From Bacillus sp. NTK071 (GTDB lineage: Bacteria; Bacillota; Bacilli; Bacillales; Guptibacillaceae), in the NCBI RefSeq assembly GCF_017303315.1, contig NZ_JAFKOI010000001.1, positions 248,001 to 312,000 of the forward strand: DNA of 64,000 nt, given 5' to 3'. The notes under the pieces are model-generated. The model had not been told where the DNA came from. It was given only the letters and a program-made list of their open reading frames with translations, and did no database searches. The position numbers and the translations under genes were made by a program. Positions 50,867-59,277 of this stretch are shown here, piece after piece. Within the stretch, counting starts at the first letter, position 1, and each line of letters begins with the position of its first letter.

Positions 50867-52863
50867 TGTTAGGAAAACACATAAATGGGCGTTACAAACT
50901 GCTTGAAATCATCGGTGACGGTGGGATGGCGATTGTGTATAAAGCTACTGATTTAATCCTTGATCGAACAGTAGCCGTTAAATTACTACGCCCCGAATTC
51001 TCACGCGACGATGATTTTATTAAACGGTTTCGAAGGGAAGCAGAGTCTGCTACAAGTTTAGCTCACCCAAATATCGTTTCTATTTATGATGTTGGAGAAG
51101 AAGAAGATATTTATTATATCGTGATGGAACATGTTGAGGGGGCTACCCTTAAGCAGAAAATCCGTAACCGAGGTGCACTCCCGATAGAAGAAGCTGTTGA
51201 TATTATGAAACAAATGACTTCAGCTATCGACCATGCTCATGAAAACCACATTATACACAGAGACATTAAACCTCATAATATACTGATTAATGAATATGGG
51301 GAAGCGAAAGTAACGGATTTTGGTATCGCAATCGCCATGACGTCAGCTACGATAACCCATACCAATTCTGTTCTTGGTTCCGTTCATTATTTTTCCCCTG
51401 AACAGGCTCGTGGAGGCTTGGCTAACGAACGATCTGATATTTATTCGCTTGGGGTTTGTTTCTATGAAATGGTTACTGGTGTTCTGCCTTTCTCGGGGGA
51501 CTCTCCAGTATCTGTAGCTCTTAAGCATTTGCAGGATCGTTTCCCTAAGCCGAGTTTGATCAATACGTCTCTGCCTAAAAATGTTGAGAATATCATATTA
51601 AAAGCAATGGCAAAGGAACCCTCTTTGCGTTTTCAAAATGCACAGGAATTATTTGACGCACTGGAAGTGGCGCTAGATCCAACGAAGGTTTATGATAAGC
51701 CCATAGAGTCAACAGATGATGAAGCAACCAAAATTCTAGGTCCAGTACTACCTGATCGCTCTGAAAAGACGCAAGAATTAAAGCCACTTGGCCCAGTTCA
51801 GAAACAAGAAACTGAGCCAGAGCCAAAGAAAAAAAAGGCAGGTAAAATAACTGCAATCGTATTTTTAATTCTACTTCTTCTTGGTGGAGCAGGAGCTTTA
51901 GCCTTTGTCTTCATACCAGGTTTATTCTATGTTAGTGAAGTTGAAGTACCGGACGTAACAGGTATGTCCTATGAAGAAGCAAGAACGACGCTTATTGATC
52001 AGAAGCTTGATGTGAAAAAGGAAGAGCAATTTGACGATGAAATAGAAGAGGATGACGTTATCAGTCAAGACCCTGGCGTAGGTGTTATGGTGAAGGAAAA
52101 TAGCACAGTAACGCTCTATGTAAGTATGGGAGCTGAAAAGACAGAACTTGATGATTTCATTGGTAAATCAAAAGACGAAGTGCAAGCACTGTTAGATAAG
52201 CAAGGCTTTACAAATGTGAAATACGAAGAGGAGTACCGGGACGAACCTGAAGGTGAAATTTACGATCAGAACCCTGAAGCTGGAAAGATGGTTCTTCCAA
52301 CCGAAGATCGGATCGTTATCTGGTTTAGCCTCGGACCTGAACCAACTCTCATGGAAGATATAACTGGATTAACGAAAGAAGAAGCTGAGACATATGCGAG
52401 TGAGAGAGGTTTAACGATTGTTTATGAAGAACCTGAATTTAGTGATTCAGTGGAAGAAGGAAGCGTTTTGGATCAATCACCTAGGACGGCAGCTAAGGTA
52501 GAAGAAGGCGATGAAATTAAGCTTACCCTTTCAAAAGGGAAAGAGCCGGAGCCAGAACCAGAACCGGAACCTGAGCCTGAGCCATCTCCAGAAGATCAGG
52601 CAATTGTTGTTCCAAGCTCATACACGTATGATGTGAAAGAGGGAGAAGAACACCTGATTGAAATTCTATATAAAGATTCAACAACCAAAGGTGAAGAAAT
52701 CTCAGAGAAAATAACTGAAACGAAAGAATTCAACTTTGACTTAACCATCTATCCAGGTGAAGAAGCATCTTATAAGGTCCTTGTTGATGGCAAAGAGAAA
52801 AAGAAGGATTCAAAAACAATTACCTATGAAAAGGCTAAACAAAAATACGAAAAAAACGAGTAA
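50866..52863 (+). CDS. prkC: Serine/threonine protein kinase PrkC with PASTA repeats
   Basis: Membrane Hanks-type kinase that senses muropeptides and controls spore germination and cell-wall genes. The 665-residue protein has a cytosolic kinase domain (about 10-270: GDGGMAIVYKA, catalytic Lys39 in VAVKLL, HRDIKPHN with Asp133, DFGIA, and a Thr-rich activation loop), a basic linker, one transmembrane helix (about 328-350), three PASTA domains (from about 360 to 560), then a Glu-Pro repeat linker of about 17 residues and a C-terminal immunoglobulin-like domain. The EP-rich linker is longer than I recall in B. subtilis. Confidence 0.96.
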   Translation: MLGKHINGRYKLLEIIGDGGMAIVYKATDLILDRTVAVKLLRPEFSRDDDFIKRFRREAESATSLAHPNIVSIYDVGEEEDIYYIVMEHVEGATLKQKIRNRGALPIEEAVDIMKQMTSAIDHAHENHIIHRDIKPHNILINEYGEAKVTDFGIAIAMTSATITHTNSVLGSVHYFSPEQARGGLANERSDIYSLGVCFYEMVTGVLPFSGDSPVSVALKHLQDRFPKPSLINTSLPKNVENIILKAMAKEPSLRFQNAQELFDALEVALDPTKVYDKPIESTDDEATKILGPVLPDRSEKTQELKPLGPVQKQETEPEPKKKKAGKITAIVFLILLLLGGAGALAFVFIPGLFYVSEVEVPDVTGMSYEEARTTLIDQKLDVKKEEQFDDEIEEDDVISQDPGVGVMVKENSTVTLYVSMGAEKTELDDFIGKSKDEVQALLDKQGFTNVKYEEEYRDEPEGEIYDQNPEAGKMVLPTEDRIVIWFSLGPEPTLMEDITGLTKEEAETYASERGLTIVYEEPEFSDSVEEGSVLDQSPRTAAKVEEGDEIKLTLSKGKEPEPEPEPEPEPEPSPEDQAIVVPSSYTYDVKEGEEHLIEILYKDSTTKGEEISEKITETKEFNFDLTIYPGEEASYKVLVDGKEKKKDSKTITYEKAKQKYEKNE

Positions 52864-52873
52864 GGAGTCCTAC

Positions 52874-53761
52874 ATGGCAGATGGAAGAATTATTAAAGCG
52901 TTAAGCGGCTTTTACTACGTGCAGGATGAAGCGAACAAAGAAATCTATCAGTGCAGGGGAAGAGGGAATTTCCGGAAGCGGAAAATCACTCCGCTTGTTG
53001 GAGATTATGTTGTGTATGAAGCAGAAAATAAAACAGACGGCTATGTTTTAGAGGTTAATGACAGGGAGAATGAGTTAGTTCGGCCTCCCATTGCTAATGT
53101 CGATCAAGCTTTTCTTGTTTTCTCTGCTACACAACCTACTTTTAATACCCAGCTTCTTGATAAATTCCTCGTTCATATTGAAGCGAGTGATATTAAAGCT
53201 ATCATCTGCATCTCTAAGATTGATCTCGTTTCAGCTTCAGAGGAAAATGAAATCATGGCGTATGCAGACAATTATAAAGAAATTGGGTATGACGTGCTTG
53301 TCTCTTCTGCCCAAAGTCTATCAGGCGTGGCAGAAATTGAGCCTTATTTTCAGGAGAAAGTCACCGTGTTTGCAGGACAGTCAGGTGTTGGAAAGTCCTC
53401 ACTCTTGAATGCGATTAAGCCAGAACTTGAGCTTGATACGAATGATATTTCAACACATCTTGGACGTGGTAAACATACAACGCGCCATGTTGAGCTTATT
53501 CCATTTGGTTCAGGTCTCGTCGCTGATACACCTGGATTTAGTTCTCTAGATTTTAGAGGGATAGAAGCAGATGATTTGTGGCTTTATTTCCCTGAGATAA
53601 GAGAAAAAAGCAATCAGTGCAAATTTAGAGCATGTACGCATCAAGCAGAGCCTGGCTGCGCTGTGAAAGAAGCGGTTGAGAACGAAGAAATCAAAGCATA
53701 CCGTTACGATCACTATTCTTCTTTCTTTCAAGAGATTAAGGACCAAAAACGGAGGTACTAA
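52874..53761 (+). CDS. rsgA: Ribosome small subunit-dependent GTPase RsgA (YloQ/CpgA)
   Basis: Circularly permuted GTPase that assists late 30S assembly. From the ATG at 52874 (AAGGAG upstream) the protein has 295 residues: OB domain (about 1-65), then the permuted GTPase motifs in order G4 (CISKIDLV), G1 (FAGQSGVGKSSLLNAI) and G3 (VADTPGFSSLDF), then the zinc-binding CKFRACTH...GCAV domain. An ORF start within prkC is rejected. PrkC phosphorylates this protein in B. subtilis. Confidence 0.95.
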   Translation: MADGRIIKALSGFYYVQDEANKEIYQCRGRGNFRKRKITPLVGDYVVYEAENKTDGYVLEVNDRENELVRPPIANVDQAFLVFSATQPTFNTQLLDKFLVHIEASDIKAIICISKIDLVSASEENEIMAYADNYKEIGYDVLVSSAQSLSGVAEIEPYFQEKVTVFAGQSGVGKSSLLNAIKPELELDTNDISTHLGRGKHTTRHVELIPFGSGLVADTPGFSSLDFRGIEADDLWLYFPEIREKSNQCKFRACTHQAEPGCAVKEAVENEEIKAYRYDHYSSFFQEIKDQKRRY

Positions 53762-53762
53762 T

Positions 53763-54410
53763 ATGATAAAAATTGCACCCTCAATTCTGGCTTCAGATTT
53801 TGCCAGATTAGGTGAAGAAGTAAAAGATGTTGAAGCTGCTGGTGCTGATTATATCCATGTTGATGTTATGGACGGGCATTTTGTTCCGAACATTACTATT
53901 GGGGCGCCGATCGTACGTGCGCTTCGCCCTGTTACCACGCTTCCTCTAGACGTTCATCTTATGATCGAAAATCCTGATCAGTATATTGAGGAATTCGCAG
54001 AAGCAGGTGCAGATATCCTAACCGTTCACGCAGAAGCGTGTCCACACTTGCATCGTACGATTCAGCTTATAAAGAGTAAAGGCGTTAAAGCGGGAGTTGT
54101 AATCAATCCTGGAACGCCTGTAGATGCTATTAAACATGTTATTGAAGATGTAGATCTTGTTCTTTTAATGACAGTGAATCCAGGCTTTGGTGGTCAGGCA
54201 TTCATAGAAAGAGTGCTGTCTAAAATAACCGAGACGAAGCAGTTGGCATCTTCTCTTGGTGTTTCACCTGAAATAGAGGTAGACGGTGGTGTAAACGCCG
54301 AAACAGCACGTTTATGCATAGAAGCTGGCGCGACGGTTTTAGTGGCAGGATCAGCCATTTATAATCAATCTGACCGAAAAGCAGCAATCGATCAGATTCG
54401 CCACTCATAA
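53763..54410 (+). CDS. rpe: Ribulose-phosphate 3-epimerase
   Basis: Interconverts ribulose 5-phosphate and xylulose 5-phosphate. The 215-residue TIM barrel has IAPSILASDFARLGEEV, the catalytic Asp and metal His in HVDVMDGHFVPNITIGAP, DVHLMIENPD, MTVNPGFGGQAFIE and the phosphate site VDGGVNAETARL...VAGSAIY. CGGAGG precedes the ATG at 53763. Confidence 0.96.
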   Translation: MIKIAPSILASDFARLGEEVKDVEAAGADYIHVDVMDGHFVPNITIGAPIVRALRPVTTLPLDVHLMIENPDQYIEEFAEAGADILTVHAEACPHLHRTIQLIKSKGVKAGVVINPGTPVDAIKHVIEDVDLVLLMTVNPGFGGQAFIERVLSKITETKQLASSLGVSPEIEVDGGVNAETARLCIEAGATVLVAGSAIYNQSDRKAAIDQIRHS

Positions 54411-54441
54411 AGCAGCGGGGGATATTCCCGCTGTTTTTTTA
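54411..54441 (+). terminator. Rho-independent terminator after rpe
   Basis: AGCAGCGGG pairs with CCCGCTGT across GGATATT, followed by seven T. Confidence 0.87.
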
Positions 54442-54522
54442 TAAGGTAGTAACACTTGTAAATTAGACTAAATCGTCAATTCATTGATAGAGAAGACGAT
54501 GTTAATGGGGGATTAACTCTTT

Positions 54523-55074
54523 ATGAAGAAAAATAATAGACTCGTCCTACTTGTTGAAATAGCTTTAATGGCAGCAGTGGGTGTTATTCTTGATTTGTTA
54601 TCGCTACGTCTATGGCCGAACGGTGGTTCAATCTCGCTTGCTATGGTTCCAATTTTCCTCATAGCTTTTCGACGGGGGACAGGACCTGGGCTCATTACTG
54701 GTTTACTAGTTGGTATCTTACAACCTCTTCTGATTGCACCATTTTATGTCCATCCCATTCAGTTTATCCTTGATTATCCTGCTGCGTTTATGGTAGTTGG
54801 ATTAGCGGGATTGTTTCATGTTTCGGTAGAAACGAATAAGCGGAAGCGACTGACAATGATTGCAATTGGCTGTGTTGTGGGTTCTCTCTTTCGATTAGTG
54901 AGTCATTTTATATCAGGCGTGATCTGGTTCGGAGATATGGCACCAGAGGGTACACCTGTAGCTCTTTACTCCTTCCTTTATAATGCATCCTATTTACTCC
55001 CAACAGCAGTGGTTTCTATTATCGTACTTGGCCTCCTCTCCAATACTGCTCCAAAGATGGTGCATTACGAATGA
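54523..55074 (+). CDS. thiT: Thiamine transporter substrate-binding subunit ThiT (ECF type)
   Basis: S component of an energy-coupling factor transporter for thiamine; needs the shared EcfAAT module, coded elsewhere. The 183-residue protein has about six membrane helices and reads VLLVEIALMAAVGVILDLLS, then LWPNGGSISLAMVPIFLIAFRRG with the family's conserved NGGSI and Arg-rich loop, and a long loop around WFGDMAPEGTP. The ATG at 54523 follows GGGGGAT. It overlaps thiN by four bases. The 80 bases upstream are too short for, and lack the motifs of, a TPP riboswitch. Confidence 0.87.
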   Translation: MKKNNRLVLLVEIALMAAVGVILDLLSLRLWPNGGSISLAMVPIFLIAFRRGTGPGLITGLLVGILQPLLIAPFYVHPIQFILDYPAAFMVVGLAGLFHVSVETNKRKRLTMIAIGCVVGSLFRLVSHFISGVIWFGDMAPEGTPVALYSFLYNASYLLPTAVVSIIVLGLLSNTAPKMVHYE

Positions 55075-55733
55075 AGTCAAAAGAAATATATATTGTGGCA
55101 GGAGGACCTGTAGAAGATCTTCCCCAAAACTTGCTTGAAGAAAGAGATGTTCGTTGGATTGGCGTCGATCGTGGTGTCTATACCCTGTTGCAAAACGCTA
55201 TTCTGCCTGAACACGGTTTTGGTGATTTTGATTCTGTTACTTCAAAGGAAAGGGCATGGATGGAATCACACGATCTTCCGTTTACAGTATATCCTTCTGA
55301 GAAAGATCATACAGATCTTGAAATTGCACTAGATTGGGCCATTAACGAAAATCCAGAAGCAATCACGATGTTTGGTGTAACAGGAGGAAGACTTGATCAT
55401 AGCTGGATGAATGTCCAAATGTTAATTAAGGGTGTTAAATCGAATGTGAGCCTTGCGTTAGAAGATCGGTTAAACCGTCTTGAAATGAAAGAACCAGGCT
55501 CTTTTGGAGTAATAAAAGATGAGCGTTTTCCATATATGTCATTTCTCGCATTTACACCAGAGGTAAAGGGTTTAACGCTAGATGGATTCCGATATCCTCT
55601 AAGGGATCAAACCATTTCGTGGGGCTCAAGTCTTTGTATTAGTAATGAACTGGTTGAGGAAAAAGGGTCTTATTCATTCACTGAGGGCATACTATTGGTG
55701 GTAAGAAGTTCGGACGCCGAACAGCAGCTTTAG
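55071..55733 (+). CDS. thiN: Thiamine pyrophosphokinase
   Basis: Transfers pyrophosphate from ATP to thiamine, giving TPP. The 220-residue protein has VAGGPVEDLP, the catalytic acidic motif GFGDFDSVTS, SEKDHTDLEIALDWA, and GVTGGRLDHSWMN, the family signatures. ATG at 55071 overlaps the thiT stop (ATGA), so import and activation of thiamine are encoded as one unit. Confidence 0.94.
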   Translation: MKSKEIYIVAGGPVEDLPQNLLEERDVRWIGVDRGVYTLLQNAILPEHGFGDFDSVTSKERAWMESHDLPFTVYPSEKDHTDLEIALDWAINENPEAITMFGVTGGRLDHSWMNVQMLIKGVKSNVSLALEDRLNRLEMKEPGSFGVIKDERFPYMSFLAFTPEVKGLTLDGFRYPLRDQTISWGSSLCISNELVEEKGSYSFTEGILLVVRSSDAEQQL

Positions 55734-55781
55734 GTACTATTTTATTTTCGGCGAATATAATAGTAATGCATCTTATATTCT

Positions 55782-55789
55782 CATATTGT
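55782..55789 (+). promoter_or_regulatory. Candidate sigma-E -10 element for spoVM
   Basis: CATATTGT fits the sigma-E -10 pattern CATANNNT and lies about 43 bases before spoVM. The -35 (AGTAAT-like at about 55762-55767) is poor. Sigma E is the known factor for spoVM in B. subtilis. Confidence 0.35.
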
Positions 55790-55831
55790 TCATCCGGAGG
55801 TCCATCTTTGACTTTCTGAGGAGGGGGAAAT

Positions 55832-55915
55832 ATGAAATTTTATACGATTAAATTACCAAAGTTTCTCGGTGGTTTTGTGAGGGCTGTGCTGGGGTCTTTC
55901 AAAAAGAATGAGTAG
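55832..55915 (+). CDS. spoVM: SpoVM, spore coat anchoring peptide
   Basis: A 27-residue amphipathic peptide that recognises the curved forespore membrane and anchors SpoIVA for coat and cortex assembly. It reads MKFYTIKLPKFLGGFVRAVL then GSFKKNE; B. subtilis SpoVM, as I remember it, has the same KFYTIKLPKFLGG start with Pro9 and is 26 residues long. GGAGGGGG lies just before the ATG. The gene sits between thiN and rpmB, its usual place. Confidence 0.95.
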   Translation: MKFYTIKLPKFLGGFVRAVLGSFKKNE

Positions 55916-55916
55916 C

Positions 55917-55950
55917 AACAAAAAAGCACCCTCAAGGGGTGCTTTTTTGT
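55917..55950. terminator. Bidirectional terminator between spoVM and rpmB
   Basis: AAAAAAGCACCC and GGGTGCTTTTTT pair across a TCAAG loop; the T runs on both strands allow it to end spoVM (+) and rpmB (-). Confidence 0.88.
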
Positions 55951-55956
55951 TTGTTA

Positions 55957-56142
55957 TTATACGCGTTCAACTTTACCTGATTTAAGAGCACGAGCAGATA
56001 CATAAACTTTCTTAGGTTTACCATCTACCATGATGCGTACCTTTTGAAGGTTAGCACCAAATTTACGTTTTGTTGTATTCAACGCGTGAGAACGCTTGTT
56101 ACCAAACGAAGTCTTGCGTCCAGTGATTGCACATTTAGCCAT
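55957..56142 (-). CDS. rpmB: 50S ribosomal protein L28
   Basis: Ribosomal protein of 61 residues near the exit tunnel side of the 50S subunit. It reads [20 protein letters not shown] and ends in [19 protein letters not shown], the family hallmark. GGAGGTAG precedes the start on the reverse strand. The N-terminus keeps a single Cys where zinc-type L28 would have CxxC pairs, so this is the zinc-independent form. Confidence 0.96.
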   Translation of the reverse strand: MAKCAITGRKTSFGNKRSHALNTTKRKFGANLQKVRIMVDGKPKKVYVSARALKSGKVERV

Positions 56143-56200
56143 TGTTTCTACCTCCTTACTGTCCTACATTGCACAAAAAGTGCAGGATAAATCCTCCACT

Positions 56201-56229
56201 ATAGTATCACGTAGGTTTAGTGATTGCAA
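56201..56229 (-). promoter_or_regulatory. Sigma-A promoter of rpmB
   Basis: On the reverse strand TTGCAA (56224-56229) and TACTAT (56201-56206) are 17 bases apart, about 60 bases before the rpmB start. A small hairpin (CTGCAC/GTGCA) lies in the leader. Confidence 0.6.
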
Positions 56230-56443
56230 GATGTTTAACTAGTGATATCAAGAAAAAAACTTAACAGTAAAACCTGAGTATAATAGAGGTTTTAAAGGAT
56301 GAACTTTTATTATGAGTAATATTGTAGTAAAATAACGTTAGCTCTGCAAATAATTTATTTCACTTATAACATTTATCTTGAATTCTGAATTAGGATAGAC
56401 TGATCTTCAGGTTAGCACCCAAATCGCTAAGGGAGGAAATACA
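56230..56443 (+). promoter_or_regulatory. Intergenic region with candidate promoter of yloU-fakA
   Basis: Together with the rpmB leader this is a gap of 301 bases with no gene. It has a perfect TATAAT at 56279-56284 but no good -35 at the right distance; the leader to yloU would be about 155 bases. I see no riboswitch or terminator in it. Confidence 0.35.
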
Positions 56444-56806
56444 ATGGCAATTGAAATGAAAACCCAATATGGACAAATTGATATTTCGACGGAAGTGGTA
56501 GCTGCGATTGCAGGTGGCGCGGCGATTGACTGTTATGGTATCGTAGGTATGGCTTCTCAGAAGCAACTGAAAGATGGCATTACTGAACTGTTGGGGAAAG
56601 ATAACTTTAGCAGAGGGATTGTCGTTCGAAGAGAAGAAGACGAACTTAACATTGATATGTATATAATTGTGAGCTACGGAACGAAAATTTCTGAAGTTGC
56701 TCATAATGTTCAAACTAAAGTAAAGTATCAGCTTGACCAGATGCTCGGACTTTCAGTGGATTCAGTAAATATCTACGTGCAAGGGGTCAGGGTAACCAAC
56801 CCTTAA
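56444..56806 (+). CDS. yloU: Asp23/Gls24 family protein YloU
   Basis: Envelope-stress-associated small protein (120 residues) of the Asp23 family: QYGQIDISTEVVAAIAGGAA, CYGIVGMAS, and the C-terminal VDSVNIYVQGVRV. Its molecular role is not fixed; in many Firmicutes it precedes fakA, as here. The ATG at 56444 follows GGGAGGAAAT. Confidence 0.92.
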   Translation: MAIEMKTQYGQIDISTEVVAAIAGGAAIDCYGIVGMASQKQLKDGITELLGKDNFSRGIVVRREEDELNIDMYIIVSYGTKISEVAHNVQTKVKYQLDQMLGLSVDSVNIYVQGVRVTNP

Positions 56807-56828
56807 GTGGAGTTAGGAGGAACAGTTA

Positions 56829-58505
56829 GTGACGATTGAAAAGATTAACGGTAGAAAGTTTGCGCAAATGGTTCTTGAAGGAGCGAACAACCTTTCAAAG
56901 AACGCTAAGATGGTTGATGCGTTAAACGTATTCCCTGTGCCCGATGGGGACACAGGAACGAATATGAATTTAACCATCACATCTGGCGCAACCGAAGTGA
57001 AAACAAGTAATTCTGATAAAGTGGGAGAAGTAGCATCCCTTTTTGCAAGAGGATTACTTATGGGAGCGCGCGGTAATTCAGGCGTCATCCTTTCACAATT
57101 ATTTAGAGGTTTTTCTAAATCAGTAGAAGGCAAGTCTGAGATCACTTCAATAGAACTTGCTGCGGCTTTTGAGAATGGTGTGGATTCAGCGTATAAAGCT
57201 GTTATGAAGCCAGTTGAAGGTACCATTCTAACAGTTGCGAAGGATGCTGCTAGAAAAGCTGTTAAATCAGCTAAAAAGATGCCAGATGTTGTTGAATTGA
57301 TGCAAGAAGTTGTGAAGGAAGGGAAGGCATCTCTTGATCGCACACCAGACCTTCTCCCTGTTTTGAAAGAAGTAGGGGTAGTGGATTCAGGTGGACAGGG
57401 TCTTCTTCTTATTTACGAAGGATTCTTAGCGGTGCTTGAAGGCAGAGAAACGCCGGATTCTTCCGTAGACGAAGAAAAGATGGAAGAACTAGTTCGTGCA
57501 GAGCACCACAAAAGTGCTCAAGGACATATGAAGACAGAAGATATTGAATTTGGGTATTGTACAGAATTCATGGTCCAGTTCGAGGGTGATAAGCTTGCGA
57601 AATCTCCATATGATGAGGAAGCATTCCGTAATGAACTCGATAAGCACGGGGATTCTTTACTAGTAGTGTCTGACGACGATATCGTTAAAGTACATATGCA
57701 TACAGAATATCCTGGAGAAATTATGACGTATGCACAGAATTACGGTAGCTTGATTAAAATTAAAATTGAGAATATGCGAGAACAGCATACAACGATTCTT
57801 AAACAGGATCAAACTGCTCCTGTTAAGAAAGAGAAACCAGCTGAACGTAAAAAGTATGGAATTATAACTGTCTCAATGGGAGATGGGATTGCAACTTTAT
57901 TTGAAAGTCTTGGCGCAAGCTATGTAATCCCTGGTGGACAGACGATGAATCCAAGTACAGAGGATATTATTAAAGCAATTGAAGAAGTGTATGCAGAGAA
58001 TATTATTATCCTACCGAATAACAGTAATATTGTCATGACAGCACAACAGGCTGCCTCTGTAGTGGAAGAGAATGTGATTGTGATTCCTTCCAAAACAGTC
58101 CCACAAGGAATTTCAAGTCTTCTTGGTTTCAACCCTTCTGTTGAGCCTGATGCAAACGAAGAAGCAATGAAAGATAGCTTATCTGCAGTGAAATCTGGTC
58201 AAGTGACGTTTGCTGTAAGAGATACAAAGATTGACGGTATTGAAATCGCAAAAGATGATTTCATGGGCATCTCCGATGGTAAAATTGTCGTATCTGAACC
58301 TGGTCGATTAGAAGTTGCGAAAGCCCTTCTTCAATCAATGATTACAGAAGAAGATGAGATTGTTACGATCATCTTTGGTGAAGATGCAGAACAAAAAGAA
58401 GCAGAGGACCTAGTTAGCTTTGTTGAAGGTCAGTTCAAAGATGTAGAAGTTGAGCTTCATGAAGGAAATCAGCCGGTTTATGCTTATATTGTAGCAGTCG
58501 AGTAG
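56829..58505 (+). CDS. fakA: Fatty acid kinase catalytic subunit FakA (YloV)
   Basis: DAK-type kinase that phosphorylates fatty acids held by a DegV-type FakB protein, feeding PlsX/PlsY phospholipid synthesis. The 558-residue protein has a DhaL nucleotide domain (about 1-210: FPVPDGDTGTNMN with the Mg-binding Asp residues, GARGNSGVILSQLFRG, VDSGGQGLLLIYEG), a middle domain, and the C-terminal domain (GIITVSMGDGIATLFESLGA, ILPNNSNI). The start is GTG at 56829 after TAGGAGGAAC. plsX and fapR lie 5 kb away. Confidence 0.93.
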   Translation: MTIEKINGRKFAQMVLEGANNLSKNAKMVDALNVFPVPDGDTGTNMNLTITSGATEVKTSNSDKVGEVASLFARGLLMGARGNSGVILSQLFRGFSKSVEGKSEITSIELAAAFENGVDSAYKAVMKPVEGTILTVAKDAARKAVKSAKKMPDVVELMQEVVKEGKASLDRTPDLLPVLKEVGVVDSGGQGLLLIYEGFLAVLEGRETPDSSVDEEKMEELVRAEHHKSAQGHMKTEDIEFGYCTEFMVQFEGDKLAKSPYDEEAFRNELDKHGDSLLVVSDDDIVKVHMHTEYPGEIMTYAQNYGSLIKIKIENMREQHTTILKQDQTAPVKKEKPAERKKYGIITVSMGDGIATLFESLGASYVIPGGQTMNPSTEDIIKAIEEVYAENIIILPNNSNIVMTAQQAASVVEENVIVIPSKTVPQGISSLLGFNPSVEPDANEEAMKDSLSAVKSGQVTFAVRDTKIDGIEIAKDDFMGISDGKIVVSEPGRLEVAKALLQSMITEEDEIVTIIFGEDAEQKEAEDLVSFVEGQFKDVEVELHEGNQPVYAYIVAVE

Positions 58506-58518
58506 ATTTATAATGACG

Positions 58519-58556
58519 GAAAAAGAAACGTGGCATGTGCCAGGTTTTCTTTTTCT
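58519..58556 (+). terminator. Terminator after fakA
   Basis: GAAAAAGAAAC and GTTTTCTTTTTC flank TGGCA/TGCCA, forming a stem with small mismatches, with a T-rich 3' side. Confidence 0.65.
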
Positions 58557-58594
58557 GTTAAGATAAAGTGCATTAGAAGAAAGGTGGAGTCAGT

Positions 58595-59257
58595 GTGAAG
58601 TTTCGCAGCGTTTTTGACATTATTGGTCCTGTCATGATTGGCCCTTCAAGCTCACATACTGCTGGAGCAGCAAGAATTGGACGAGTTGCAAGGCACCTCT
58701 TTGGGCGTGAACCAAAAAGCATTACGATTTCACTATACGGTTCCTTTGCAAGAACGTACAAAGGACACGGTACTGATGTAGCACTAATCGGTGGCGTTCT
58801 TGATTACGATACTTTTGATGAGCGAATCGTGAATGCGCTTACAATAGCGAAGGAGAAAAGGATTAAGGTTCGATTCAACGAAGAAGACGCTATAACAGAT
58901 CATCCGAACACCGCTCGTGTTCATTTAAAAGATGATCAGGGGGAACTTGAATTAGTCGGAATTTCAATCGGTGGCGGCAAAATAGAAGTAATTGAATTGA
59001 ATGGTTTTGCGCTAGGACTTTCAGGAAATAGTCCAGCTATACTCGTTGTACATAATGATCGTTTTGGAGCGATTGCAGGTGTATCAAATACACTTGCCAA
59101 ACATGAAATCAATATCGGTCATATGAACGTATCTAGAAAAGAAAAAGGAAAAGAAGCGTTGATGACAATTGAAGTGGACCAAAACATTCCACAGATCGTT
59201 CTTGATGAAGTGGAATTGTTACCAAATATCATTCAAGTTGCTAAGATAAGTGACTAA
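58595..59257 (+). CDS. sdaAB: L-serine dehydratase, beta subunit
   Basis: Regulatory half of the iron-sulfur L-serine dehydratase that makes pyruvate and ammonia. The 220-residue protein has the N-terminal domain VFDIIGPVMIGPSSSHTAGA with the conserved serine-rich loop, and a C-terminal ACT domain (from about 148: ILVVHNDRFGAIAGVSNTLA). The start is GTG at 58595 after AAGGTGGAG. Confidence 0.94.
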   Translation: MKFRSVFDIIGPVMIGPSSSHTAGAARIGRVARHLFGREPKSITISLYGSFARTYKGHGTDVALIGGVLDYDTFDERIVNALTIAKEKRIKVRFNEEDAITDHPNTARVHLKDDQGELELVGISIGGGKIEVIELNGFALGLSGNSPAILVVHNDRFGAIAGVSNTLAKHEINIGHMNVSRKEKGKEALMTIEVDQNIPQIVLDEVELLPNIIQVAKISD

Positions 59258-59277
59258 CAGATAATGGAGGAATGGCA

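Noticed and set aside
52535-52600. Short tandem repeat as a possible CRISPR or phase-variation tract
   Set aside because: It encodes the in-frame Glu-Pro linker of PrkC; no spacers exist and hexamer changes would not shift the frame.
54442-54522. TPP riboswitch before thiT
   Set aside because: Only 80 bases lie between the rpe terminator and thiT and the conserved CUGAGA and ACCUGA motifs are not present.
56813-57343. 176-codon reverse-strand ORF over the fakA start
   Set aside because: Fully shadowed by fakA, with no ribosome-binding site, and would cover the fakA ribosome-binding site.
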